Assembly: GCF_000513935.1 (NCBI RefSeq)
Contig: NZ_AZUY01000002.1
Coordinates: forward strand, 206,828 to 242,104
DNA length: 35,277 bases
Direction: 5' to 3'
Source of the DNA: Mesorhizobium sp. WSM3626
GTDB lineage: Bacteria; Pseudomonadota; Alphaproteobacteria; Rhizobiales; Rhizobiaceae
Under the pieces are notes generated by a model. The model was not told the DNA's origin. It made no database searches and saw only the letters and a list, made by a program, of their open reading frames with translations. This document shows, piece after piece, positions 23,093 through 32,274 of this stretch; position 1 is the first letter of the stretch; each line of letters starts with the position of its first letter. Both the position numbers and the translations under genes were made by a program.

Positions 23093-24698
23093 GGGCCGGG
23101 CTCATATGCGAGGTGGATTTTGCGAGATCGCGCAGAATTTCGGCCGCGGCATTGCGTCCGGGCGCGCCCATGACGCCGCCGCCGGGATGGGTCGAGGAAC
23201 CGCACATATAGAGCCCGCTGAGCGGTGAACGATACTGCGCGTAGCCTGGCACTGGGCGGTTGAACAGCAGCTGGTCGAAGGTGAGTTCGCCCTGAAAGAT
23301 GTTGCCTTCGGTGAGGCCGACCTCGGCTTCGATCTCGCGCGGCGTGCGCACCTCGATGTGGACGATGCGCTCGCGAAAACCCGGCGAATACTCAGCGATC
23401 TGCGCGACCACGCTTTCGGCAAAACCGTCGCGATCGGCGTCCGTCCACTCGCGACCCGCGATCTTGGGCGGCGCGTACTGCACGAAGCAGCTCATGAAAT
23501 GCTTGCCAGGCGGCGCCATGGTCGGGTCGAGCGTCGTCGGTATGACCATGTCGAGGAAGGGATCGGCGGACCAGCGGCCGGCCTTCCAGTCGTCATAGGC
23601 GCGCTCCATGCGCTCCATCGAATCGGTGAAATGCATGTCGCCGCGGTAGACCGGCGAGTCCTTCGGAAGTGCGGGAAATTCCGGCAGCGAATCGAGTGCG
23701 ATGTTGACCTTGCCTGAGGAGCCCCGGATCTTGAAATTCTTGACCCGGCGCAGGAAGATGTCGGGCAGTTCCTTCTCCTCGACCAGCTTCAGGAAGGTGC
23801 GCTTCACGTCGGCATTGGAGACGACCAGCTTGCCGTAAATCTCCTCGCCGCCGGCCAGAACGACGCCTTTCGCCTTGCCTCTGTTCACCAGCACGTGGTC
23901 GACTTCGGCGCCGGTGCGGATGGTTCCACCCGAGGCCTTGAAGGAAGCGGCCAGTGCCTTGGTGACCGCGCCCATGCCGCCGCGCGCATAGCCCCAGGCA
24001 CCGACCGAACCGTCGACCTCGCCCATATAGTGGTGCAGCAGGACGTAAGCCGTGCCGGGCGACATCGGCCCGAGTGCCGTGCCAATGATGCCGGACAGCG
24101 CGAAGTTCGCCTTGATGACATCGGTCTCGAAATATTCGTCGAGGAAGTCCGAGATCGACATGGTCCAGAAGCGCAGGGTCAGCGCCATTTCCTCGGCGGA
24201 GAGACCGGCGAATTTCTTGCCGAGATAGAGCAGTTCGCCGAGATCGCGCGGGCGCAGGCTGGTCGGATCCGGCGCGGTGCGCATCAGCAGCGGCTGGATG
24301 AAGCGGCATTGTCGCGTCACGTCGCGGGCGTAGCGGTCATAGGCCTCGGCATCCCTTTTGGAGAAGCGGGCGAATTCGCGCCGGTGCGCGTCGTGGTCGC
24401 GGTAGTTGGCGAGATAATCGCCATCCCGGGTGAAGACCGCGCCGCCTTCATAGGAAATCACCTGCAGGCCGAAACGCGGCAGCCCGAGATCACGCATGAT
24501 CTCGGGCCGGAACAGCGAGCAGACATAAGAGCAGTTGGAATAGAGAAAGCCCGGCGTCAGCTCGCGGCTGGTGGCGGCACCGCCGACCCAGTCGTTCTTC
24601 TCCACCACCAGTACGTCAAGACCGGCGCGCTGCAGGTAACAGGCGTTGACCAGGCCGTTGTGTCCGCCGCCGATGATGATCGCGTCCCAAGCTTTCAT
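23079..24698 (-). CDS. PYROXD2/phytoene-desaturase-like FAD oxidoreductase (first copy)
   Basis: This 539-aa flavoprotein is first in the minus-strand operon. Rossmann motif AIIIGGGHNGLVNACYLQRAG (~6-26) and VVEKNDWVGGAAT bind FAD; the C-terminal motif is MCGSSTHPGGGVMGAPGRNA. The central part (TLDPTMAPPGKHFMSCFVQY) matches the paralogue downstream. Two diverged copies in tandem suggest two successive oxidations or a heterodimer. ATG 24698 has no clear ribosome site. The 16-bp palindrome at 24799-24814 lies 100 bp upstream and probably controls the whole operon down to the 86-aa gene. Confidence 0.87.
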   Translation of the reverse strand: MKAWDAIIIGGGHNGLVNACYLQRAGLDVLVVEKNDWVGGAATSRELTPGFLYSNCSYVCSLFRPEIMRDLGLPRFGLQVISYEGGAVFTRDGDYLANYRDHDAHRREFARFSKRDAEAYDRYARDVTRQCRFIQPLLMRTAPDPTSLRPRDLGELLYLGKKFAGLSAEEMALTLRFWTMSISDFLDEYFETDVIKANFALSGIIGTALGPMSPGTAYVLLHHYMGEVDGSVGAWGYARGGMGAVTKALAASFKASGGTIRTGAEVDHVLVNRGKAKGVVLAGGEEIYGKLVVSNADVKRTFLKLVEEKELPDIFLRRVKNFKIRGSSGKVNIALDSLPEFPALPKDSPVYRGDMHFTDSMERMERAYDDWKAGRWSADPFLDMVIPTTLDPTMAPPGKHFMSCFVQYAPPKIAGREWTDADRDGFAESVVAQIAEYSPGFRERIVHIEVRTPREIEAEVGLTEGNIFQGELTFDQLLFNRPVPGYAQYRSPLSGLYMCGSSTHPGGGVMGAPGRNAAAEILRDLAKSTSHMSPAHDVI

Positions 24699-25146
24699 TT
24701 TGGCCCAGTTCTCATCTGCGACCCGCTCTTCATTTTCGCGTGATCTGTTCCCGAATACGAGGAATTTGGCATGGTGTCAGCCATTCTGTCCAGCCATTCT
24801 GAATGAATGTTCAACAAATGATGTTGCGTTTTTCCAGACATGGATTACGCTTTGCCGGCGTTCGAAACAGGCATTCGTCCATTGGGGACCGGGGGCTGAT
24901 GATCGAAACGGCGGAGGCCGAGCCGGAGTATGACTACACCGCCACCCGCTCCTGGAGGCGCTATGGGGTTGAAGGGATCGCTATTCGGCCGTTGCTGCCG
25001 TGGTCGGTCGGCCTGTGTCGACAACATTCGAACCTGGGAAGCCATGCAGAAGGTGCTTGACAGTGGCGAGCACCGTCCCACTCATCTTCGCGGGTGGAAG
25101 CCGGACGCAAAGGGATAGCCGGCGATGCTGGAGACCATCCATACGC
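24699..25146. other. 448-bp divergent control region without a supported gene
   Basis: This gap lies between the flavoprotein operon (-) and the TetR gene (+). It contains the palindrome 24799-24814. Short frames at 24803-25118 lack good starts and protein-like composition. A TTGACA at 25057-25062 could be a -35 for the TetR gene, but no good -10 follows. Promoters on the minus side were not resolved. Confidence 0.5.
24799..24814. promoter_or_regulatory. 16-bp palindrome, candidate BetI-like TetR operator (copy 1)
   Basis: CTGAATGAATGTTCAA: half-sites CTGAAT and GTTCAA around 4 bp. It has the same 6-4-6 layout as the sites at 32430-32445 and 35209-35224 and deviates from a perfect dyad at two positions. 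Located between the flavoprotein operon and the TetR gene. Confidence 0.6.
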
Positions 25147-25839
25147 ATGAAGACGCCAGACGCCAGGGACGCGCTCCTTGAACCCGTACGAAAGGCTGAA
25201 TCCGAAAAGCGCGGGCGCAAGGCCGCGAAGGAGGTCAGGCAGCTTCAGCTTATCGAGGCGACGATCGATTCGCTGGCCAAGCGCGGCTATTCGGAAACGA
25301 CGATGGCCGATGTCGCCGATGGCGCCGGTCTGTCGCGCGGCATCGTCAATTTCCATTTCGAGAGCAAGGAAAAGCTGCTCGTCGCGACCTTGCAGTACAT
25401 GTATGACGAATACTCGGCGCATTGGCGCAATGCGCTGCACAAGGCAGGCGACGATCCTGCCGACCAGCTCCAGGCGCTGGTCGCGGCCGATTTCGACCGC
25501 TCGATCTGCAACAAGCGCAAGCTTGCCGCCTGGTGCGCCTTCTGGGGCGAGGCCAAATCGCGGCCGACCTACCAGGCGCTGAGCAGCGCGCGGGATGCCG
25601 TTTACCAGAATATTTTCATCGACCTCTGCACGGCGCTCAAGCAAAACAGCGGCTATGCCTACGAGCCGCAGGTCATGGCGCTGGCTCTAAGCGCCATGCT
25701 GGAAGGCTTGTGGCTGCGGTTGATGATGGGCACCGAGGACACGACCCGCGAGACGGCCTTGCAGGCGGCCAATGAATTCCTGTCGGCGGCTTTCCCGAAA
25801 CATTACCCGCGGAAGGCGGCCGGCCCAACGAAATCATAA
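25147..25839 (+). CDS. TetR-family regulator, BetI-like
   Basis: Start ATG 25147 (MKTPDARDALLEPVRKAESE) gives 230 aa; the frame is open from 25000 but the extra part is not protein-like. An N-terminal basic extension (~10-33) precedes the helix-turn-helix: IEATIDSLAKRGYSETTMAD then DGAGLSRGIVNFHFESKEKL. BetI-type features are GIVNFHFESKEKLL and the C-terminal ligand domain with WCAFWGEAKSRP. BetI senses choline and represses its own catabolic genes. It precedes two binding-protein genes by 25 bp, so it is probably the local repressor responding to the imported amine. Confidence 0.85.
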   Translation: MKTPDARDALLEPVRKAESEKRGRKAAKEVRQLQLIEATIDSLAKRGYSETTMADVADGAGLSRGIVNFHFESKEKLLVATLQYMYDEYSAHWRNALHKAGDDPADQLQALVAADFDRSICNKRKLAAWCAFWGEAKSRPTYQALSSARDAVYQNIFIDLCTALKQNSGYAYEPQVMALALSAMLEGLWLRLMMGTEDTTRETALQAANEFLSAAFPKHYPRKAAGPTKS

Positions 25840-25864
25840 GAAAACCACAGAGGATGGAGCAGCA

Positions 25865-26947
25865 ATGAAGACACTGACAAGACGCCTGACACTGACGCTT
25901 GCACTGGCCGGTGCACTGGCGGCTTCCGCCGCCGCCCTGGCGATCGCCGCCGACAAGGATCTTATCGTGTTCGACTGGTCCGGCTACGAGGCCCCGGGCT
26001 TCCACCCGAAATACGTCGAGAAGAACGGCGATTCGCCGACCTTCGCCTTCTTCGGCGATGAGGACGAGGCGTTCGAGAAGGTCCGTTCCGGCTTCAAGGC
26101 CGACCTTGGCCATCCCTGCTCGCAGAGCGTGGTGAAGTGGCGCGAGGCTGGCCTGCTGCAGCCGCTCGACACCTCTAGGATCACGGGCTGGAAGGACCTC
26201 AATCCCGGCATCATGGCGATGAAGAATCTCGCCACGACCGATGACGGAAAAGCCTGGTTCATGCCCTGGGACTGGGGCAATACGCAGCTTACCTACAATT
26301 CCTCCAAGATCGACGAGAAGGACGTGCAGTCGCTGAAGGCGTTTGCCGATCCGAAGTTCAAGGGCCGGGTCTCGATCGGCGACAATGTCGACGATGCCTA
26401 TGCGCTGGCGAGCCTCGCCATCGGCCTGAGGGACTGGACCAAGATGACCGACGACCAGTTCAAGCAGGCCTCCGACTTCCTGCGCCAAGTACACAAGAAC
26501 GTGCGCTCCTACTGGACCGACACCACCGACGTCGTCCAGCTTCTGAGCGGCGGCGAGGTCGATCTCGCCTGGGCCTGGAACGATGCGACCGTGCAGTCGG
26601 CCGCCGCCGGCGTGCCGATCAAGTCGAAGAAGGACACGGCGGAAGGCATCTCGACCTGGGTCTGCGGCTATGTGCTGTTCAAGGACTCACCCGGCAATAC
26701 CGACAAGGCCTATGATTATCTCAACGCAGTCAACGATCCGGAGATCGCCAAGGTGCTGGTCAAGGATTGGGGCTACGGCCAGGCCAATGCCAAGGGCATG
26801 GCCGGCGTCGATCAGGCCGTCCTGAAGGAAAAGGGCTATGACGACGTGCAGAAATTCGTCGACAAGACGCTGTTCCAGCAGCCGCTGCCGTCAGATCTCA
26901 AGCTCAAGATGATCGCCGAGTTCGAGAAGATCAAAGCGGGCTATTAA
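25865..26947 (+). CDS. Polyamine-type ABC transporter binding protein, copy 1
   Basis: This is a 360-aa periplasmic binding protein of the PotD class. ATG 25865 follows GGATGGAGCAGCA. The N-terminal Sec signal (TRRLTLTLALAGALAASAAA) is followed by mature DKDLIVFDWSGYEAPGFHP. Conserved PotD-like features include the FFGDEDEAFEKVRSGFKADL block, GKAWFMPWDWGNT and EGISTWVCGYVL. Ligand unknown: polyamine-like or quaternary amine. The permease and ATPase genes are on the other strand at 29413-32274. A close paralogue follows 118 bp later. Confidence 0.88.
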   Translation: MKTLTRRLTLTLALAGALAASAAALAIAADKDLIVFDWSGYEAPGFHPKYVEKNGDSPTFAFFGDEDEAFEKVRSGFKADLGHPCSQSVVKWREAGLLQPLDTSRITGWKDLNPGIMAMKNLATTDDGKAWFMPWDWGNTQLTYNSSKIDEKDVQSLKAFADPKFKGRVSIGDNVDDAYALASLAIGLRDWTKMTDDQFKQASDFLRQVHKNVRSYWTDTTDVVQLLSGGEVDLAWAWNDATVQSAAAGVPIKSKKDTAEGISTWVCGYVLFKDSPGNTDKAYDYLNAVNDPEIAKVLVKDWGYGQANAKGMAGVDQAVLKEKGYDDVQKFVDKTLFQQPLPSDLKLKMIAEFEKIKAGY

Positions 26948-27065
26948 GCCTTTGACTGCGGACCCGTCCGTGCGCCGGCAGGAGCGGCCGATGGGCTCGC
27001 CAAAGCGCTTGAATTTGCCTAACCTCGCTCTCGGCATATTTCGCGATGGGGGAGTTTTTCGCACC

Positions 27066-28142
27066 ATGAATTCCGTGCTTCGCCGCCTTGTCATCGCCGC
27101 TGCCTGCACGTTCGGTGCCGGCGCGGTTTATGCGCTCGCCGAAGGCGGCGGCGACCTCGTCGTGTTCGACTGGTCGGGCTATGAGGACCCGCTGCTACAC
27201 CCGGCCTACACGACCAAATACGGCGCCGAGCCGACCTTTGCTTTCTTCGGTGACGAGGACGAGGCCTTCGAGAAGATGCGGGCGGGTTTCAAGGCCGATA
27301 TCGCGCATCCCTGCTCGCAAAGCGTGGTGAAGTGGCGCGAAGCCGGCATGCTGCGGCCGCTCGACACGTCCAGGATAGAAGGCTGGAAAGACCTCAATCC
27401 CGGTATCATGGCGATGAAGGATCTCGCCGTCACCGCCGACGGCAAGGCCTGGTTCATGCCATTCGACTGGGGCAACACCTCGCTGCTCTACCGCACCGAC
27501 AAGGTGACGGCCGAACAGGCACAGTCGCTCAAGATCTTCGCCGATCCGCGGTTCAAGGGCCGCGTCACCATCGGCGACAATGTCGATGACGCCTATGCCT
27601 TGGCGAGTTTGGTCATCGGTCTCAAGGACTGGACCAAGATGACCGACGACCAGTTCAAGCAGGCGTCCGCTTTCCTACGCGACGTGCACAAGAACATCCG
27701 TTTCTACTGGACCGACGACACCGACCTCAACCAGGCCTTTATCGGCAACGAAGTCGATCTTGTGTGGGGCTGGAACGAGACCTTCGTGACGCTGAAGGGA
27801 CAGGGCCTGCCGATCGCCATGAACCGAGAGACCAAGGAAGGGATTTCGACCTGGGTATGCGGCTATGTGCTGATGAAGGATGCGCCAGGCAAGCTCGACG
27901 AGGCCTATGATTTCCTCAGCGCCGTCAACGCGCCCGGCGTGTCGGACTATTTGGTCAAGACCTTCGGCTACGGCCACGGCAATGGCGCCGGGATGGCTGA
28001 AATCGACCACAAGGTGCTGGCCGACCGCGGCTTCGACAATCTCGACAAGTTCCTCGACAAGACCCTGTTCCAGCAGCCGGTACCGCCGGAGCTGAAGAAG
28101 CGCATGATCGACGAGTTCGAGAAGATCAAGGCTGGCTATTGA
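27066..28142 (+). CDS. Polyamine-type ABC transporter binding protein, copy 2
   Basis: This 358-aa tandem paralogue of the preceding gene starts at ATG 27066 (GGGGGAG upstream). It has its own signal peptide (MNSVLRRLVIAAACTFGAGA). Long stretches are shared with copy 1 (FFGDEDEAFEK, TIGDNVDDAYALASL, TDDQFKQAS, EGISTWVCGYVL), while the probable pocket differs: copy 1 has AWAWNDATVQSAAAG where this has VWGWNETFVTLKGQG. It likely gives the same transporter a second ligand. Its stop overlaps the TTG start of the amine oxidase. Confidence 0.88.
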   Translation: MNSVLRRLVIAAACTFGAGAVYALAEGGGDLVVFDWSGYEDPLLHPAYTTKYGAEPTFAFFGDEDEAFEKMRAGFKADIAHPCSQSVVKWREAGMLRPLDTSRIEGWKDLNPGIMAMKDLAVTADGKAWFMPFDWGNTSLLYRTDKVTAEQAQSLKIFADPRFKGRVTIGDNVDDAYALASLVIGLKDWTKMTDDQFKQASAFLRDVHKNIRFYWTDDTDLNQAFIGNEVDLVWGWNETFVTLKGQGLPIAMNRETKEGISTWVCGYVLMKDAPGKLDEAYDFLSAVNAPGVSDYLVKTFGYGHGNGAGMAEIDHKVLADRGFDNLDKFLDKTLFQQPVPPELKKRMIDEFEKIKAGY

Positions 28143-29449
28143 ACGACAAGATCAAAAGAACCGACGTCGTTATCGTCGGCGCCGGCTTCACCGGCCTATC
28201 GGCCGCGATTGAATTGAAGCGCGCCGGCGTCGACTTCGTGCTGGTGGAGGCCCGCGATCGTGTCGGCGGCCGCGTCGAGACCGTGCGAAACGGACTTGGC
28301 GAGCGCATCGACAGCGGCGGCCAATTCCTGTGCGAGGACATGCCGCAACTGATGGAACTGGCCCGGGCTCGCGGCAAGACATTCGTCGAGACTTACGTCG
28401 AGGGTGATTTCATCACCCACCCGTCAATGTCGGTCGACCAGGCCGAGCGGACCTATCACGCCGCTATGGCAATCCGCGAGCGCATGAACAGGATCGAGCC
28501 CAACGATCCTGCCATTGCGGGATTGACCGTTGCCAGGTGGCTGGAGACGCAGGATGACGCGGGCGAGGCCAAGGCGGCCTTCCGGTCGATGATCGAAGGC
28601 TTGTGGTGCCTGGCATTGGAGAAGGTGCCACTGTGGTATCTCATCGACAATGACCGGCGCATCACCAACGAGGTGCCGGAGCTGCAATATTCCCTGCGCG
28701 AGACCATGCAGTCGATGGCCGATGATCTGGCCGAGGACCTCGGCGGCTGTGTGAGGCTCGGTGAACCGGTGACCCGCATCGAATACGGTCCGCCAGGGGT
28801 TCGGGTTGTCTCGATCAATGGCGTGGTCGAAGCGCGCGAAGTTCTGGTCGCCGTGCCGCCGGCGACAGCCGCGAGGCTCGATTTTACGCCAGCCTTGCCA
28901 GCAGCCCTGGAAACGGCGCTCGGCGCCTGGGAAAGCGGCGCGGTGATCAAGATCCTGGTGCGCTATCCCAAGCCATTCTGGCGCGAACGGAATTTGAGCG
29001 GGATGGTGATGTGGCGGGATCTGCCGGGGCTGTTTGCCTGCGACGCCAGCAGGGATTCCGAGCATGCGGCGCTAGTCGTCTTCGTTGGCGGGCCGCTGGC
29101 GCTGCGCTGGCACGAACTCGGCGAGGCGGACCTGCGGGCGCAGGTGACGACGAAGCTTGTGGAGGCTCTCGGTTCCGATGCCGCCGATAGTCTCGATTTC
29201 AACCGCCGCGACTGGACGCATGATGGTTGGAGCGGCGGTGCCTATAGCGACCTGATCGTCGATGTGACGGCGAGGGATGCCGAGCGCACCATTCTTGCCG
29301 GTGCGCCGCCGGTGCATTTCGCTTCGTCGGAACTGTCGCCGTCATTCCCGGGCTATGTCGAAGGCGCGATCGTGGCCGGGCGCATCGCGGCGCGCAGGAT
29401 CATCGCCGATGTTCAGTCGGCCATCGCGACCAGGGCTTCGGGATCGTAG
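28139..29449 (+). CDS. FAD-dependent amine oxidase
   Basis: This 436-aa flavin amine oxidase starts at TTG 28139, overlapping the previous TGA (TATTGA), so translation is coupled. FAD motifs: VVIVGAGFTGLSAAIELKRAG (~10-30), EARDRVGGRVET (~37-48), a central LIDNDRR region, and the C-terminal FPGYVEGAIVAGRIAA. The substrate is presumably the amine carried by the two binding proteins. There is no signal peptide, so the oxidation is cytoplasmic and would use O2 or a quinone acceptor. Its last 37 bp overlap the end of the convergent ATPase gene. Confidence 0.87.
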   Translation: MNDKIKRTDVVIVGAGFTGLSAAIELKRAGVDFVLVEARDRVGGRVETVRNGLGERIDSGGQFLCEDMPQLMELARARGKTFVETYVEGDFITHPSMSVDQAERTYHAAMAIRERMNRIEPNDPAIAGLTVARWLETQDDAGEAKAAFRSMIEGLWCLALEKVPLWYLIDNDRRITNEVPELQYSLRETMQSMADDLAEDLGGCVRLGEPVTRIEYGPPGVRVVSINGVVEAREVLVAVPPATAARLDFTPALPAALETALGAWESGAVIKILVRYPKPFWRERNLSGMVMWRDLPGLFACDASRDSEHAALVVFVGGPLALRWHELGEADLRAQVTTKLVEALGSDAADSLDFNRRDWTHDGWSGGAYSDLIVDVTARDAERTILAGAPPVHFASSELSPSFPGYVEGAIVAGRIAARRIIADVQSAIATRASGS

Positions 29450-30546
29450 GCGAGGCGGATGGAGGTGCCGACCGGGATATCATCGGCACCGAAATCGTTG
29501 GTCTCGGTCACCGATAGCGGCTTTTCCAGCCCGGGGATCTCGACGATCAGATGGGTGATCTCGCCGAAATAATGGCGCTCGACCACCTTGCCGGCGACCT
29601 CGAACTTGGCTGTCGCATTGTCCCATAGCACGCGCAGGCGCTCCGGCCTGATGCCGAGCGTGGCGCCGCCGCCGTTGCGCACGAAAGCCTTGGGCTTGTC
29701 GGTCTTGATGCGGCCGAAACCCAGCGTGTCGACGATCAGCGAGGCGCCGTTCTCCTCGACGATCTCGGCCTTGACGAAGTTCATGCCGCCAAGGAAGTCG
29801 GCGACCTGGCGGTTGACCGGGCGCTGGTAGATTTCCTTCGGCGAGGCGACCTGGGCGATCTTGCCGCCGAACATCACGGCGATGCGGTCGGACATGGCGA
29901 GCGCCTCGTACTGGTCGTGGGTGACCAATACGAAGGTGATGCCGACGGCCTGCTGCAGGCGGCGCAGTTCGACCTGCATCTGCTCGCGCAGCTTCTTGTC
30001 GAGCGCCGAGAGCGGCTCGTCGAGCAAAAGCACCTTGGGCCGCATCACCAGGGCGCGGGCAAGCGCGACGCGCTGGCGTTGGCCGCCGGAAAGCTCCGTG
30101 GCAAGCCGTTTGCCGAGGCCGGTGAGCGAGACCTGCGCCAACGCTTCCTCGACGCGGCGCTTCTCCTCGCCGCCCCGCAGCTTCAGCCGCTTCAGTCCGT
30201 AGGCGACGTTCTGCTCGACATTGAGGTGCGGGAAGATCGCATAGCTCTGGAACACCATGTTGGTCGGCCGGCGGTTGGCCGGGATGCCTTCCATGGACTG
30301 GCCGCCAACCGCGATCGAACCGCTGGTCGGATTGTCGAATCCGGCGATCATGCGCAAAAGCGTGGTCTTGCCGCAGCCGGACGGACCAAGCAGCGAGAAG
30401 AACTCGCCTTCCCTGATGGTCAGGGAGGCGTCGTCCAGCGCCCTGAAGGCTCCGTAGCTGCGGGTGACGCTGCGGATCTCGATCATCGGTCTTTCGGATT
30501 GGATCCTGTCCGCGTGAGTGCGCTCGATCCGCGGCTGCTCAGGCAT
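29413..30546 (-). CDS. Polyamine-type ABC transporter ATP-binding protein (PotA-like)
   Basis: This is a 377-aa ATPase. Walker A GPSGCGKTT (~53-61), Q-loop FQSYAIFPHLN, signature LSGGQRQRVALARAL (~154), Walker B LLLDEPLSALD and H-loop THDQ form a complete domain (~21-255). A C-terminal TOBE region (~290-375) is typical of PotA/CUT1 ATPases and may regulate activity. ATG 30546 follows GGGAGG and overlaps the permease stop by 8 bp (ATGCCTGA). It is the last gene of the transporter operon. Its tail overlaps the convergent amine oxidase gene by 37 bp. Confidence 0.92.
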   Translation of the reverse strand: MPEQPRIERTHADRIQSERPMIEIRSVTRSYGAFRALDDASLTIREGEFFSLLGPSGCGKTTLLRMIAGFDNPTSGSIAVGGQSMEGIPANRRPTNMVFQSYAIFPHLNVEQNVAYGLKRLKLRGGEEKRRVEEALAQVSLTGLGKRLATELSGGQRQRVALARALVMRPKVLLLDEPLSALDKKLREQMQVELRRLQQAVGITFVLVTHDQYEALAMSDRIAVMFGGKIAQVASPKEIYQRPVNRQVADFLGGMNFVKAEIVEENGASLIVDTLGFGRIKTDKPKAFVRNGGGATLGIRPERLRVLWDNATAKFEVAGKVVERHYFGEITHLIVEIPGLEKPLSVTETNDFGADDIPVGTSIRLAYDPEALVAMAD

Positions 30547-31360
30547 AGAGGCCTCCCTCGTTCTGGGTGCGTCTGGCCGCGCGGCGACGCAGCATTTCGG
30601 CGATCGTCATCAGCAGCAAGGAGGCGACTAGCAGCAGCGTGCCCAGCGCCAGCACGCCGGGCAGTTTCGATGCGAAACGCAACTGGCCCCAGATGTAGAT
30701 CGGCAGCGTCGCCTCGGTGCCGGTGAGGAAGAAGGCGATGATGAATTCATCCAGAGAGATGGTGAAGCAGACCAGCAGGCTGGAAATGATCGCCGGCGCC
30801 ACCATCGGCAACGTCACGCGCCGGAAAGTGCCGAAGGCGCTCTCGCCGAGATCGGCGGAGGCTTCCTCGAGGCTGCGGTCGAAACCTTCGAAGCCGGAGG
30901 TCAGCACTGTCATCGAATAGGGAATGCAGATCAGCACGTGGCCGAGCACGACGGTGAACAGCGACAGGCTCAAGCCAAGCTGCAGCATCACCAGCAGCAT
31001 GGAGATGGCAACGATCACTTCAGGCAGCACAAGCGGCGCCATGATCAGGCCATTGATGGCACGGCGGCCGGGATAGCGGTAGCGGGTGATCGAGCGGGCG
31101 GCGAGGATGCCGAGTACGGTGGAGAGGATGGCCGCCGAGACGCCGACGATCAGGCTGTTCCAGGCGGCGTCGAGCAGCGCCGGTGTGCGCGGCAGGTCCT
31201 CGTACCATTGCAGAGTGAAGCCGGTCAGCGGGAATTTCGGCGTCGCCGCCGTGTTGATCGAGAAGACCGGCAGGAAGATGACGGGCAGATAGAGGAAGAC
31301 GATATAGAGGAACGCGTAAGTGGACAGCCAGCCGCCCGGCAGGAAGCGCCGCGCCCTCAT
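30539..31360 (-). CDS. ABC transporter permease, PotC-like
   Basis: This 273-aa integral membrane protein has about six helices, with the cytoplasmic EAA loop EEASADLGESAFGTFRRVTLP (~165-185) that contacts the ATPase. Motifs IISSLLVCFTISLDEFIIAFFLTG are characteristic of PotC. It starts with an ATGA overlap with the upstream permease, so the genes are coupled. It pairs with the PotB-like subunit at 31357-32274 and the ATPase. Confidence 0.92.
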   Translation of the reverse strand: MRARRFLPGGWLSTYAFLYIVFLYLPVIFLPVFSINTAATPKFPLTGFTLQWYEDLPRTPALLDAAWNSLIVGVSAAILSTVLGILAARSITRYRYPGRRAINGLIMAPLVLPEVIVAISMLLVMLQLGLSLSLFTVVLGHVLICIPYSMTVLTSGFEGFDRSLEEASADLGESAFGTFRRVTLPMVAPAIISSLLVCFTISLDEFIIAFFLTGTEATLPIYIWGQLRFASKLPGVLALGTLLLVASLLLMTIAEMLRRRAARRTQNEGGLYA

Positions 31361-32274
31361 CGCGCCATCCTTTGCAAAGTGCGGATGATCAGCACCGTGG
31401 CGCCGGCCATCAGGGAGACGATCAGCATGGTGGTGACGGAAAGTGCGGCACCGAGCGGCCAGTTGGCTGCCTTGCCGAACTGTGCCTGGATGGTGTTGGC
31501 GATCATGACGCCGTCCTTGCCGCCGACGAGCTTTGGCGTGACGTAGTCGCCGACCGTCGGGATCATGACGATCAGCGCCGCGGAAATGATGCCAGGCGCC
31601 GACAGCGGCAAGGTCACGCGCAGGAACGAGCGCAAGGGGTCATCGCCAAGATCGGTGGCCGCTTCGACCAGCGTGCGGTCGACCTTCTCCAGGGACACGA
31701 AGATCGGCAGAATGGCGAAGGCCGCCCAGGCATGGGTAAGGGTGATGATGACGGCGCTCGAATTGTAGAGCAGGGCTGTCGACGGTTCGTCGATGATGCC
31801 CAGACCCATCAGGCCGGAATTCAAGACGCCGTTATAGCCCAGGATGACCTTCCACGACATCACGCGCAAGAGATAGCTGGTCCAGAACGGGATGGTGATG
31901 AGGAACAGCCACAGGCTCTTGTGACGGCCGCCGTGGAAGGAAATGAAGTAAGCGATCGGGTAGGCGAGGACGACGGTGAACAGGCTGACCGTCAGCGAGA
32001 TATAGAGCGAGCGCCACAACAGATCGCGGTAAATCGGCTCGGTCAGCGCGACGCGGTAATTCTCCAGCGTGAAGGTGCGGTCGATGGTCAGGTAGTGCTG
32101 CGTCCAGAAGGAGTGGGCGATGACCACCAGTATCGGCAGGACCAGTAGGATGAGCGCGTAGAGCAAGGTCGGGCTGATCAGTGCAAAGCCCTGTACGGGC
32201 TCGGATTGCAGAAGGGCATTTCGTCTGGCCCGCGTCGTGCGCAACGGAGGCAACCCTTCCGCAGCCACCGTCAT
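31357..32274 (-). CDS. ABC transporter permease, PotB-like
   Basis: Start ATG 32274 is preferred over in-frame ATG 32331 because GGAGCG precedes it and the N-terminus becomes a normal cytosolic tail (MTVAAEGLPPLRTTRARRN). The 305-aa protein has about six helices, with EAA loop EAATDLGDDPLRSFLRVTLP (~195-215) and MIPTVGDYVTPKLVGG typical of PotB. It is the first gene of the transporter operon and divergent from the aminotransferase; the 16-bp palindrome at 32430-32445 lies between their starts. Confidence 0.9.
   Translation of the reverse strand: MTVAAEGLPPLRTTRARRNALLQSEPVQGFALISPTLLYALILLVLPILVVIAHSFWTQHYLTIDRTFTLENYRVALTEPIYRDLLWRSLYISLTVSLFTVVLAYPIAYFISFHGGRHKSLWLFLITIPFWTSYLLRVMSWKVILGYNGVLNSGLMGLGIIDEPSTALLYNSSAVIITLTHAWAAFAILPIFVSLEKVDRTLVEAATDLGDDPLRSFLRVTLPLSAPGIISAALIVMIPTVGDYVTPKLVGGKDGVMIANTIQAQFGKAANWPLGAALSVTTMLIVSLMAGATVLIIRTLQRMAR

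Noticed and set aside
21512..24698. Carotenoid biosynthesis (phytoene desaturase) role for the two flavoproteins
   Set aside because: The C-terminal motifs fit the PYROXD2-like branch and no phytoene synthase or other crt gene is present.
24803..25118. Small plus-strand frames in the TetR upstream region
   Set aside because: No ribosome sites, unlike-protein composition, and they overlap each other in different frames.
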